From: Planctomycetota bacterium
GTDB taxonomy: Bacteria > Planctomycetota > UBA8742 > UBA2392
Assembly: GCA_027493625.1 (NCBI GenBank)
Contig: JAOSKM010000003.1
Location: forward strand, 186,001-250,000
DNA: 64,000 nucleotides
Direction of reading: 5' to 3'
The notes beneath the pieces were generated by a model. The model did no database searches. It saw nothing but the letters and a program-made list of their open reading frames with translations, and was not told where the DNA came from. A program made the translations under genes and the position numbers. Below, one piece after another: positions 57,129 to 64,000 of the stretch. Every line of letters begins with the position of its first letter. Positions within the stretch are counted from its first letter, which is position 1.

Positions 57129-58499
57129 CTACTGGTTTTGATCACTACCTCGCCAACGCTGGAGCTCCTGTTCCACGTTAGCGGACTTCAGCCATTGTTC
57201 TACACCTGCCTCAATTTTACCGACAAAGTGGAGTATGCCTGCGGAGTTTACACGCCAACTCTCCTCCGCAACTTGTGCAGTGTCTTCTGGCGACGAAAGA
57301 GCAATCGGCAATCGAGCGACGACGAGCGACCCGTCTTTCCCGAGTTGGTCAGGCGGAAGGTACTCTTCGCGGAGAAGTTTCCTTAACCCATCTGCGAGTT
57401 TCTGGACTCGTAGATCCTTTTTCCATTCACCGAGGTCGGTGCCCATCGAGTACTCGATCATGCTTCGGCCGTCTGCGGGGCGTGTCATCCAGAGTCCCGC
57501 CCACAATGCGGCTGTGTCTTGAAAAACCTGCCGCCGGACATCGCTGACCATCTTGTCCCAGTAAAGCAACTGACCGGCACCGGCTGTGGGATACCAGCGC
57601 TCAACGGCGATTGCAGCCTCTTCTCTGAGGTGACGGTCCACTTCAGTGACCCAAGCAGAATCTCCAGGCGATCTGCGGCCAAAGAGACCGATTCCCAATA
57701 CTCGCAACGCCGCACGATGGCGTACCAGCGCGTTTTCAACCGCTTCGCCGCTGCCGCCGTCTCCCCGGCGCGCTGAACGCAGAACTCCAATTGCGTCCGC
57801 ATGCAGGTTCTCAATCTGATGTACGATGTCGGGCTGAAACCTGGCGCGAAGTCCTACCGCACGTTTCAACTCCTCCACGGCATGCATGTAGGTTGTGGTA
57901 GCGTCTGGCAAAAATGACAGGTCACCAAGCCACTCGTAAAACTTATCGAATCCGATGGATGTGAAGCGATCACATTTTGCTATGTCGTTTGGACTGATAA
58001 ACACCAGCGTGGGTGCCAATCCGCTGACCTCCCGCCATTGCTCATCAACCCATGCCGCGTAGTCGTGTGTCTGACCTTCACCCTCTACTGCATCGACTTT
58101 GTACTCGATCACAACGAGCGGCAGCGACTTCTGCCCCACGCGCGCCTGAACCAAGACGTCGATCCGACCGCTACCCCTGAAGCCTGACCGGGCATCAACC
58201 ACATACTCGGGGAAGGCCTCCGCCGTGGTAAGATCCAGTCTCTCCAACTGGATCGGGCTCAATCGAGCGGCGTTCTGCCCACCTTTCTGCCTCCAGACAA
58301 ATGACAGGAAACTTCTCAGAGCCCCGGCACCATGAGGCCCATTCGCAGGGTGTAAGAGCCAAGCCAACAGGCGTGTGTGGGCTGTCTCTTTTGTTTCGAT
58401 GCCTAGAATCTGGAACAGTCCCTGCTTGGCCAGCACTCGTTCGAGTTCCGCGAAGTCTGGACTCGCCAGGAGTTCGTTCAAAGCTTCTTCTGCGTTCAT
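57129..58499 (-). CDS. PD-(D/E)XK nuclease family protein (PDDEXK_4 type)
   Basis: The start chosen is ATG 58499 (MNAEEALNELLASP, AAGGGA upstream). The 456-aa product has an N-terminal ETAHTRLLAWLLHPANGPHG signature, typical of the PDDEXK_4 family. The nuclease core follows: GRIDVLVQA (Asp), VVIEYKVDAVEGEGQ (Glu-x-Lys) and a Gln further on. Such nucleases are mostly linked with phage defence or DNA repair. Its base composition is lower in GC than the genes around it, suggesting acquisition. No restriction partner is adjacent. Confidence 0.75.
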   Translation of the reverse strand: MNAEEALNELLASPDFAELERVLAKQGLFQILGIETKETAHTRLLAWLLHPANGPHGAGALRSFLSFVWRQKGGQNAARLSPIQLERLDLTTAEAFPEYVVDARSGFRGSGRIDVLVQARVGQKSLPLVVIEYKVDAVEGEGQTHDYAAWVDEQWREVSGLAPTLVFISPNDIAKCDRFTSIGFDKFYEWLGDLSFLPDATTTYMHAVEELKRAVGLRARFQPDIVHQIENLHADAIGVLRSARRGDGGSGEAVENALVRHRAALRVLGIGLFGRRSPGDSAWVTEVDRHLREEAAIAVERWYPTAGAGQLLYWDKMVSDVRRQVFQDTAALWAGLWMTRPADGRSMIEYSMGTDLGEWKKDLRVQKLADGLRKLLREEYLPPDQLGKDGSLVVARLPIALSSPEDTAQVAEESWRVNSAGILHFVGKIEAGVEQWLKSANVEQELQRWRGSDQNQ

Positions 58500-58605
58500 C
58501 ACCCGTCCCTTTTGGAGGCCCGCGCTGGAAGACAGTAATCTCAAGTGCGGATTTCACGTTGCGGTGACGGAAGTGTGCAAAAGTTCATCACTTCCCGATA
58601 CGCCC

Positions 58606-58633
58606 TTGCCCGTTTTTCGGGGCGCGGAATAAT
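58606..58633 (+). promoter_or_regulatory. Sigma70-like promoter of trxA
   Basis: TTGCCC (58606-58611), a 16-bp spacer and AATAAT (58628-58633) lie upstream of thioredoxin, in the gap after the convergent nuclease gene. Confidence 0.5.
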
Positions 58634-58718
58634 GCTAGACAGCCCGTTGTTACTCACGGCAGATACGCGCAAGGTGCGCAGGACCAAACGCCCCACGAGG
58701 CGTCTACGGAGATTGAAC

Positions 58719-59042
58719 ATGGCAGGACCGAACACAAAGGAAGTCACCGGCGCCAACCTGGAAGACTTCACACAGGGCGTTTCGATGGTCGACTTCACCG
58801 CCACCTGGTGCGGCCCCTGCCAGGTGCTGGGCCCCATCGTGGACAAGCTCGCCACCGAGTTCGCGGGCAAGGTCAGCGTCGGCAAGTGCGACATCGACAA
58901 GAACCCCGACGTCGCCGGCGCCTTCGGCATCATGGGCGTGCCCACGCTGGTGTTCTTCAAGGGCGGCCAGATGGTTGACCAGCACGTCGGCCTGCTGCCC
59001 GAGGCCGCGCTGCGCGACAAGCTCAACAAGCTCGCGGGCTGA
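58719..59042 (+). CDS. trxA: Thioredoxin
   Basis: The 107-aa product starts at ATG 58719 (GGAG upstream). It is a classical thioredoxin with FTATWCGPCQVLGPIVDKLA (active site WCGPC), cis-Pro motif MGVPTLVFFKGG and the helix ending KLNKLAG. It reduces protein disulfides in the cytosol. The long in-frame extension upstream of 58719 is not coding. Confidence 0.95.
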   Translation: MAGPNTKEVTGANLEDFTQGVSMVDFTATWCGPCQVLGPIVDKLATEFAGKVSVGKCDIDKNPDVAGAFGIMGVPTLVFFKGGQMVDQHVGLLPEAALRDKLNKLAG

Positions 59043-59059
59043 TCCAATGCAGAGAAAAA

Positions 59060-59091
59060 GCGGGGACAGGTACCCTGGTACCTGTCCCCGC
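59060..59091 (-). terminator. Strong terminator of the minus-strand lipoprotein/TraF/nuclease set
   Basis: A perfect 15-bp stem (59060-59074 with 59077-59091) is followed on the minus strand by CTTTTTCTCT. It would end transcription coming from 61549 to 59106 and also sits after trxA. Confidence 0.8.
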
Positions 59092-59105
59092 TCCGTTTGC
59101 GCCCG

Positions 59106-59498
59106 CTACTTCCAGTCTTCGCGCAGCATGGCGAGCAGGCGGTCGTTCTCGTCCCAGAAGTACCACACCGTGGCGTCGGCGGGTTCTCGACCGGCGCGGG
59201 CCTCGTCACTGCGCTCCATCACCGTGGTGTAGCGCACTTCGCCGCGGCCCTTCAACTCGTCGCTCCAGTTGCGCCAGTCGGGCGTGAGGTCGCCGCCCTG
59301 GGCCAGTTTTTCCTCGGCGAACTGGGCGAAGTTGGAGTACTTCAGCAGATCTCCCGCGCCGAACACCATGGCGCGGTCCGCCACGATGTCGGCCACATCC
59401 ACGCCGGCCAGCACTTCTTTGCGCGGCTCGCCCAGGTCGTACTGCGGCCCGGCGCTGCACCCGGCCAGCAGTAACGCGATCAGCAACCATCTGCGCAT
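59106..59498 (-). CDS. Small lipoprotein
   Basis: The 130-aa product starts at ATG 59498 (MRRWLLIALLLAGCSAG), a lipoprotein signal with lipobox LAGC. The remainder (YTTVMERSDEARAGREPADA, VWYFWDENDRLLAMLREDWK) has alternating strands and helices, perhaps a small beta-sandwich. It lies 8 bases after the TraF-like gene on the same strand, so the genes are in one operon. Function is unknown. Confidence 0.7.
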   Translation of the reverse strand: MRRWLLIALLLAGCSAGPQYDLGEPRKEVLAGVDVADIVADRAMVFGAGDLLKYSNFAQFAEEKLAQGGDLTPDWRNWSDELKGRGEVRYTTVMERSDEARAGREPADATVWYFWDENDRLLAMLREDWK

Positions 59499-59506
59499 GA
59501 CACCCC

Positions 59507-61132
59507 CTAGAACTCGATGTTGATGCCGAGGTTGACCGCGCCGCCGAAGCGGTGCGGCACAATGCGCGGGTCTTCCGTGGTGCCGAACTCCTGGGTCTTG
59601 AGTCCCAGCTGGCCCGCAAAATCCAGGTGGAAGAACCACAGCCGCAGCCCGAAGCCGGCGGTCACGGTCAGCGCCTGCTCGGCGTCGGCCAGATTCTTGA
59701 AAGCGCCCAGCCGCAAGCCCAGCCCGAACGGCCCGAACTGCGGCTCGAAGGTCAGCGCCGCGCGCACGAACTGGCTGTGATAGCGCGGCAGGATATCGCT
59801 GCCGATGCGGTTCAGTTCGCCTTCAGCGGCGAGCGTCAGCGGCAGGCCGGCATCGGCGAACCAGGTGTAGCTGGCGCCCGCCACGAACTGGGGGTCGAAG
59901 CGGATCAGCGTGGGCTCCGGGTGGGTGGCGGGCTCCCAGCGGAACTCGGGACCGTTGAGGTTGCGCCCGGCCAGGCTGATCGTCAGCGTATCCAGGAACG
60001 GGATCTGCGGCGTGAAGACCACCCCGAGGTCGAAACCGACGTTGAAGCGCGAGCGCCCCTCGAACTGCGCGGCGTCCTGGGTCTGGCGGCCCAGGTTCTT
60101 CAGCATGTCGTTCACGCCGTCTTCGTCCATGTCTTCAATCGGCAGCAGGTGGCTGAAGGTATAGGCCTGGATGAAGCGCACCGTGCCGCCGATCGACAGC
60201 CAGTCACCCAGCACCGGGATGGGCAGCGGCATGCCGTAGCTGATGCCGAACTCGTAGAACGCCAGGCCGCGGATCACGAAGCCCGAGCCGTTGCCCGCCA
60301 GCGGGTCAGCGCCGCTCTCCAGGCTCTCGCCCGTGCCGTTGCGCGTGTTCACCAGGAAATCGAACAGGATGCCGGCGCCCACCCCGTCAAAGTTGATGCC
60401 GGAATCCTCGGCCGTCTTGGCCAGGATGTTCGCCTCGTCGGCCGGGTAACCGGCTGCCTGCAGGTCGGCGCTGAACTGCTGGCCGCCGGTGGTGCTGGGC
60501 GTCGCCCCGGCCGAGCCGGAAATCGCGGCAGCGGTGGAGATGAAGGTGTCCCAGGTGGCGCCGGATTCATCGACGAAACGGAAGTTGCGCAGGCTCTCCA
60601 GGTCCACGATGGTGGCGGCGCCCGCGATGGCGAACGCGCCCAGCGTGAAGGTCAGACCGTCGCCGCCCATGAACACGTTGCCGAAGCGCATGGCGATGCC
60701 GGACGAGGCCGTGGTGTAGACGCCGTCGCCGCTCAGGCTGCTGAGGCTGTCGAGCTTGTTGAAGATGCCGAACACGTCCTGGAAGTCGGAAAGGCTGGCG
60801 GTGCTGGGGGTGTCGAAGGCGCCGGCCTTGAACAGGTCAAACACGTCGTTGGCGGCCTGTACCACGTCGAACATCACCTGGAAGTCATCGCCGTGCACCG
60901 AGGCCGCGAAGCTGCTGGGCAGGTGGAACTCCATGCTCAGCAGGTCCGTCTCGCCGCGCTCCCAGGGTCGCGAAGCCGCGAACGCCGGGTTGTATCGCGC
61001 AGCGCCCGCGCCGCGGGCCGTGACGCCCGCGCTGCCGGCGCCCACTGCCGGGGCATGGAAGTCAACCCACTCCTCGGCGCCCAGGCCGTGGCAGAGCGCC
61101 AGGGCGAGAATCAGCAGCAGAATTCTGGGCAT
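59507..61132 (-). CDS. TraF/FadL-type outer membrane beta-barrel protein
   Basis: The 541-aa product starts at ATG 61132 (MPRILLLILALALCHGLGAEE), with a signal peptide. The pattern follows the OmpP1/FadL/TraF-like family: GAGSAGVTARGAGAARYNPA after the signal, repeated hydrophobic strand pairs, and a final strand ending in Phe (GAVNLGINIEF), typical of barrels. It implies an outer membrane. It was previously fused by frameshift with the upstream nuclease gene; the ATG at 61132 is the proper start. Confidence 0.75.
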   Translation of the reverse strand: MPRILLLILALALCHGLGAEEWVDFHAPAVGAGSAGVTARGAGAARYNPAFAASRPWERGETDLLSMEFHLPSSFAASVHGDDFQVMFDVVQAANDVFDLFKAGAFDTPSTASLSDFQDVFGIFNKLDSLSSLSGDGVYTTASSGIAMRFGNVFMGGDGLTFTLGAFAIAGAATIVDLESLRNFRFVDESGATWDTFISTAAAISGSAGATPSTTGGQQFSADLQAAGYPADEANILAKTAEDSGINFDGVGAGILFDFLVNTRNGTGESLESGADPLAGNGSGFVIRGLAFYEFGISYGMPLPIPVLGDWLSIGGTVRFIQAYTFSHLLPIEDMDEDGVNDMLKNLGRQTQDAAQFEGRSRFNVGFDLGVVFTPQIPFLDTLTISLAGRNLNGPEFRWEPATHPEPTLIRFDPQFVAGASYTWFADAGLPLTLAAEGELNRIGSDILPRYHSQFVRAALTFEPQFGPFGLGLRLGAFKNLADAEQALTVTAGFGLRLWFFHLDFAGQLGLKTQEFGTTEDPRIVPHRFGGAVNLGINIEF

Positions 61133-61140
61133 GGTTGCTC

Positions 61141-61549
61141 CTACAGCTCGTCGCCGTACAGGGGGCGAGCACGCGCTCGTCGTCCACCAGCAGCGAAACG
61201 TTGCCCCCACCAGCAGCGAGATGGCGTCTGAGGGCCGCGCGTCCACGCGGACTTCGCCATCGGCGGTCTCGATCACCAGGTTGGCGTAGTAGGTGTGGTC
61301 TTTCAGGTCGGTGATCTCCACGGCCTTGATGGCGCCGCCCATGCCGGCAATCACGTTGTCCAGCAGGTCGTGCGTCAGGGGGCGGGGGTGGTAGCGCTTC
61401 ATGGCGCGGCGGTAGATCGCGACGGCCTCGGGCTCGCCGATCTCGATGGTGAAGTGGCGGTCGCCGCCGACTTCACGCAGGATCAGGCGCTGTGTGGGAT
61501 GCGTGTCCGACAGGATGATGCGAGCCAGTGAAAACGGGACCATCGCCAT
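61141..61549 (-). CDS. Bifunctional nuclease family protein (DUF151), frameshifted twice
   Basis: The product begins at ATG 61549 (MAMVPFSLARIIL; ATG 61543 alternative). It has the BFN pattern with PTQRLILREVGGDRHFTIEI, RPLTHDLLDNVIAGMGG and RVDARPSDAISLLVG. Both runs of five (61204-61208 and 61161-61165) must be restored to six to give the expected ending NVSLLVDDERVLAPLYGDEL with stop at 61141. Family members are DNase/RNase-like with a role in stress or development. Confidence 0.78.
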
Positions 61550-61857
61550 GAAACGCCGACCTCAGGCTGTGAGCAACACTGACCAGTGTAACGGTGATCC
61601 GGCTGTCCACAACGGACCGGGAATCGGCCGTGCAGATTCGGCTGCCGGTACGCCGTCAAGCACGTGTTGCGGAAGTTGAAGGTGTCGAGATTGGGCCACA
61701 AAAAACACGAAAACACAAAAGGTACTGCCACAAAAACGGCCTGCAGTTTTCGTGGGCGGTTGTTTTGTGCTTTGGTGTTTTCGTGGCCTGATTGCAGTTG
61801 TAAGCGGTTGCATCCAGGCACAGAGTGCATCTGGCGGAAAACTTGCCCGACGCTGTT
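61550..61857. other. Intergenic region with an A/T-rich inverted repeat
   Basis: This 308-bp space holds no coding signal that I can support. It contains an imperfect inverted repeat (61694-61788) whose ends are GGCCAC and GTGGCC. Its arms are A-rich and T-rich respectively, with units CAC-AAAA spaced about 8 or 9 bases. Confidence 0.6.
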
Positions 61858-62181
61858 CTAGGCGTACCGCTGCGCCCGGGCGCTCGCGATCTGCAGGCGC
61901 ACGACTTCGCCGCCTTCGCAGGCCAGCTCGTATTCGCCCGACCAGCTGCCCTCGGCTACGCGCCGCACGCGGCCCCGCCCGCCGCTGATTTCGCCTTCGT
62001 AATCAAGGTAAGCGCGGCGGTGGTCCGCCAGTTGTGCGCAGGCGCAGGCCTCTCCCACGGCCAGGGGCCAGCGCGCAAGCTGCAAGGTGCGCAGCAATTC
62101 CTGCCCCGCCACTTCCAGCATCAGGTCAAAGTGCACACCGCCATTGACGCTGTGCTCAAGGATCACGAACCTCTGTGCCAT
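61858..62181 (-). CDS. LigD 3'-phosphoesterase-like protein
   Basis: The 107-aa product starts at ATG 62181. It has the short LigD-phosphoesterase pattern: RFVILEHSVNGGVHFDLMLE (His and Asp ligands), then RRAYLDYEGEISGGRGRVRR. The stand-alone form without polymerase or ligase is known in several bacteria and may trim 3' ends. The ATG overlaps that of truA on the other strand (shared CATG at 62179-62182), so the two genes are head-to-head with no spacer. Confidence 0.75.
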   Translation of the reverse strand: MAQRFVILEHSVNGGVHFDLMLEVAGQELLRTLQLARWPLAVGEACACAQLADHRRAYLDYEGEISGGRGRVRRVAEGSWSGEYELACEGGEVVRLQIASARAQRYA

Positions 62182-63070
62182 GCGCAGGATTGTGCTTGAT
62201 CTTGAGTACCACGGCAAAGGCTTCGTCGGCTGGCAGCGCCAGGGGCCCGACCGCTCCGTGCAGGGCACCGTCGAGGCCGCCGTCGCCGACCTGGTCGGCC
62301 ACATCGTCAGCGTGCAGTCTTCCGGCCGTACCGACCGCGGCGTGCACGCGCTGGCGATGCCGGCCCACGTCGATGTGGAGACGCGGCTGGCAGCGCGTGA
62401 GCTCATGCCGGCGCTGAACCACCGGCTGCCCCACGACGTGGCGGTGCGGCGCGTGCGCGAGGTTGACCCGCGCTTCCACTGCCGCTTTGACGCGCTTTCA
62501 AAACTGTACCGCTACACCCTGCTGCGCAGCCGCGCCCGCAGCCCCCTGCTGGGCGACCGCGCCCACCAGGTGCCCCGCGCGCTTGACCTGGCCGCGATGC
62601 GCGAGGCGGCCGCCCTGCTGGTCGGCAGCCACGACTTTGCCAGCTTCCAGACCAACCCCGACGTCGATCGCCCGGACGAAGCGGACCTGCCGGAAACCAC
62701 GGCCGACACGATCGGCCCCGCGGCAATCGCCTCCGGCCACCGTGAGCCGCCGCCCTGGCGCAAACCGCGCCCGAAAGGGACGGTGCGCAGCATCTCGCGC
62801 GTTGAGTTGATTGAGCAGGATGAGCTGCTGCTGCTGGAGGTCGAGGGCGACGGTTTCCTGCGCGGCATGGTGCGCGCGCTGGCCGGCACGCTGGTAGAGG
62901 TCGGGCTTGGCAGGCAGCCGCCCGCCTGGGTGCAGGGTATGCTCGATGCCAGGGACCGCCGTGAGGCCGGGGCGAACCTGCCTCCTCACGCTTTGACCCT
63001 GGTTGGTGTAGACTATCCGTGCGAGCCGTTCGAAGGACGTGAATCAACAGACAGCCTGGCGCTGGTCTGA
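62180..63070 (+). CDS. truA: tRNA pseudouridine synthase A
   Basis: The 296-aa product starts at ATG 62180. It has the TruA pattern: RIVLDLEYHGKGFVGWQRQG, the catalytic Asp in SSGRTDRGVHAL, FDALSKLYRYTL, SHDFASFQ, and DGFLRGMVRALAGTLVEVGLG. It makes pseudouridine at positions 38-40 of tRNA anticodon stems. It is a little longer than most (insert PDVDRPDEADLPETTADTIG near 187-207). Confidence 0.95.
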   Translation: MRRIVLDLEYHGKGFVGWQRQGPDRSVQGTVEAAVADLVGHIVSVQSSGRTDRGVHALAMPAHVDVETRLAARELMPALNHRLPHDVAVRRVREVDPRFHCRFDALSKLYRYTLLRSRARSPLLGDRAHQVPRALDLAAMREAAALLVGSHDFASFQTNPDVDRPDEADLPETTADTIGPAAIASGHREPPPWRKPRPKGTVRSISRVELIEQDELLLLEVEGDGFLRGMVRALAGTLVEVGLGRQPPAWVQGMLDARDRREAGANLPPHALTLVGVDYPCEPFEGRESTDSLALV

Positions 63071-63081
63071 GGTCGCTTGCC

Positions 63082-63109
63082 TTGACACCCCCCCGGGGGC
63101 CGTTAGGCT
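63082..63109 (+). promoter_or_regulatory. Consensus-like sigma70 promoter
   Basis: TTGACA (63082-63087), a 16-bp spacer and TAGGCT (63104-63109) lie upstream of the phosphoesterase at 63154, immediately after truA. Confidence 0.75.
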
Positions 63110-63153
63110 CGCGGGGCTATAAACGTAAGCATTGGCGCATCTTGAGGTTGGGC

Positions 63154-63924
63154 GTGAAGGCCATCGTCTCGGACATCCATGCCAACGTCGCCGCCTGGGA
63201 GGCCGTGAAAAAGGACATCAAGTCCCACAACATCACGGAAATCATCAGCCTGGGCGACCTCGTGGGTTACGGCCCCGAGCCGCTGGAGATCATCGACGAA
63301 GCGATGGAGTTCCGCATCAACCTGATGGGCAACCACGACGAGGCCGTGGTCTTCGAGCCCGTGGGTTTCAACTACAGGGCGCTGACGGCGATCCGCTGGA
63401 CCAAGAAGTCTCTGCAGGGCGGCATTTTCGGCTTCCGGAACAAGAAGCGCATGAGCTTCCTGAAGGGCCTGAAGCTGACCCACCGCGAGGAGGGCGCGCT
63501 GCTGGTGCACGGCAGCCCGCGCGAGCCGACCACCGAGTACATCCTGAAGCACGACGCTCAGGGCGCCGGCCAGGGCGTACCCGAGGCGGTGCGCAAGATG
63601 AACGACATCTTCAGCCAGTTCGAGAACCTGTGCCTGGTGGGGCACACGCACATCCCGTGCGTGATCGACGAGTCGTTCAACTACCTGACCGAAAAGGCGC
63701 TGGAGTACGAGTTCAAGCCGGAGAAGGGCAAAAAGTACGTGATCAACGTCGGCAGCGTCGGCCAGCCGCGCGACCGCGACACCCGCGCCTGCTACGTGAT
63801 CTGGGACGAAAACCGCTTCATCTGGCGCCGGGTGGAGTACGATGTCGCCTCGACGGCGAAAAAAATCCGCGCGCTCAAAGAACTGGACGACTACAACGCC
63901 GACCGCCTGGAACAGGGAATGTAA
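63154..63924 (+). CDS. Cytosolic calcineurin-like phosphoesterase
   Basis: The start chosen is GTG 63154 (VKAIVSDIHANVAAW), with TGAGG six bases upstream. The 256-aa product has all metallophosphoesterase motifs: SDIHAN, SLGDLVGYGPEP, MGNHDE, LLVHGSPREP and LVGHTHIP. It lacks signal peptide and membrane helices. It resembles YfcE/PrpE-type phosphodiesterases; the exact substrate is unknown. The promoter at 63082 serves it. Confidence 0.85.
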   Translation: MKAIVSDIHANVAAWEAVKKDIKSHNITEIISLGDLVGYGPEPLEIIDEAMEFRINLMGNHDEAVVFEPVGFNYRALTAIRWTKKSLQGGIFGFRNKKRMSFLKGLKLTHREEGALLVHGSPREPTTEYILKHDAQGAGQGVPEAVRKMNDIFSQFENLCLVGHTHIPCVIDESFNYLTEKALEYEFKPEKGKKYVINVGSVGQPRDRDTRACYVIWDENRFIWRRVEYDVASTAKKIRALKELDDYNADRLEQGM

Positions 63925-63994
63925 CCCGGACGGGCCCTGCCTCCGCCCGGCGAACTTGCTAGAGTGCCGCCACTTTCAGACAAGGAGATTCACG

Positions 63995-64000
63995 GTGCGT
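63995..64000 (+). CDS. Start of next gene, cut by window end
   Basis: AAGGAG (63982-63987) precedes GTG 63995 by 7 bases, and a -10-like TAGAGT lies at 63959. Only two codons are visible, so nothing can be said on the product. Confidence 0.45.

Noticed and set aside
57114..57386. Plus-strand frame of 90 codons after nadA
   Set aside because: It is antisense to the PD-(D/E)XK gene and has no ribosome site or motif.

Overview
The window is 64 kb of GC-rich bacterial DNA. Its gene content points to Planctomycetota or a close relative. The clues are a very large Ser/Thr kinase with a C-terminal WD40 propeller, an ECF sigma factor fused to a WD40 propeller, a redoxin/heme-c/copper-monooxygenase-like secreted protein, a glycine-rich PGRS-like repeat protein, and many short secreted or membrane proteins. 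This assignment is inference from gene content; no rRNA or tRNA gene was found to anchor it.

Layout. 1-3.6 kb: 3' end of a giant Gly-rich repeat protein. 3.6-9.0 kb: two lipoproteins, an Lnt-like membrane pseudoenzyme, a coiled-coil protein, a 50-aa basic protein and arginase. 9.1-12.3 kb: a compact operon with a small acidic protein, an ABC ATPase-GNAT fusion and a terminase-large-subunit-like ATPase/nuclease, with no other phage genes around it. 12.3-13.7 kb: a lower-GC island (2-TM protein, DUF1883-like protein, possible DUF6941-like protein). 13.7-22.6 kb: divergent class III nucleotide cyclase, TPR/zinc-ribbon protein, panB, membrane proteins, a Com-like zinc finger next to a sigma-like HTH protein, and a cytochrome b561-like protein. 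22.6-25.1 kb: phospholipid operon (CDP-alcohol phosphotransferase, CdsA, acyltransferase). 25-37.3 kb: zinc-ribbon membrane protein, redoxin-PHM-like protein, DegT aminotransferase, giant kinase-WD40, Cys/Met PLP enzyme. 37.3-43.7 kb: a duplicated pair of small proteins, then four tandem DUF4139-type secreted paralogues. 43.7-47.1 kb: orphan TaqI-like N6 methyltransferase and neighbours, thioredoxin-fold protein. 47.2-55.9 kb: EF-hand protein, three paralogous membrane metallophosphoesterases, ECF-WD40, D-aminopeptidase. 56-64 kb: nadA, a lower-GC PD-(D/E)XK nuclease, trxA, a three-gene minus-strand set (lipoprotein, TraF/FadL-like barrel, bifunctional nuclease), a LigD-phosphoesterase-like gene head-to-head with truA, and a cytosolic phosphoesterase.

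Three signals stand out. (1) A family of elements built of strict 7-nt units arranged as inverted arms occurs five times (26.58, 35.90, 40.82, 40.90 and 42.29 kb). Two copies lie inside the 5' ends of DUF4139 genes and encode their signal peptides. (2) The terminase-like plus ABC-GNAT operon has intact catalytic motifs but no virion genes. (3) At least eight genes carry single-base frameshifts or related indels, several in runs of five G or C, so these are more likely sequence errors than real pseudogenes. No CRISPR array, IS element, rRNA or tRNA was seen.
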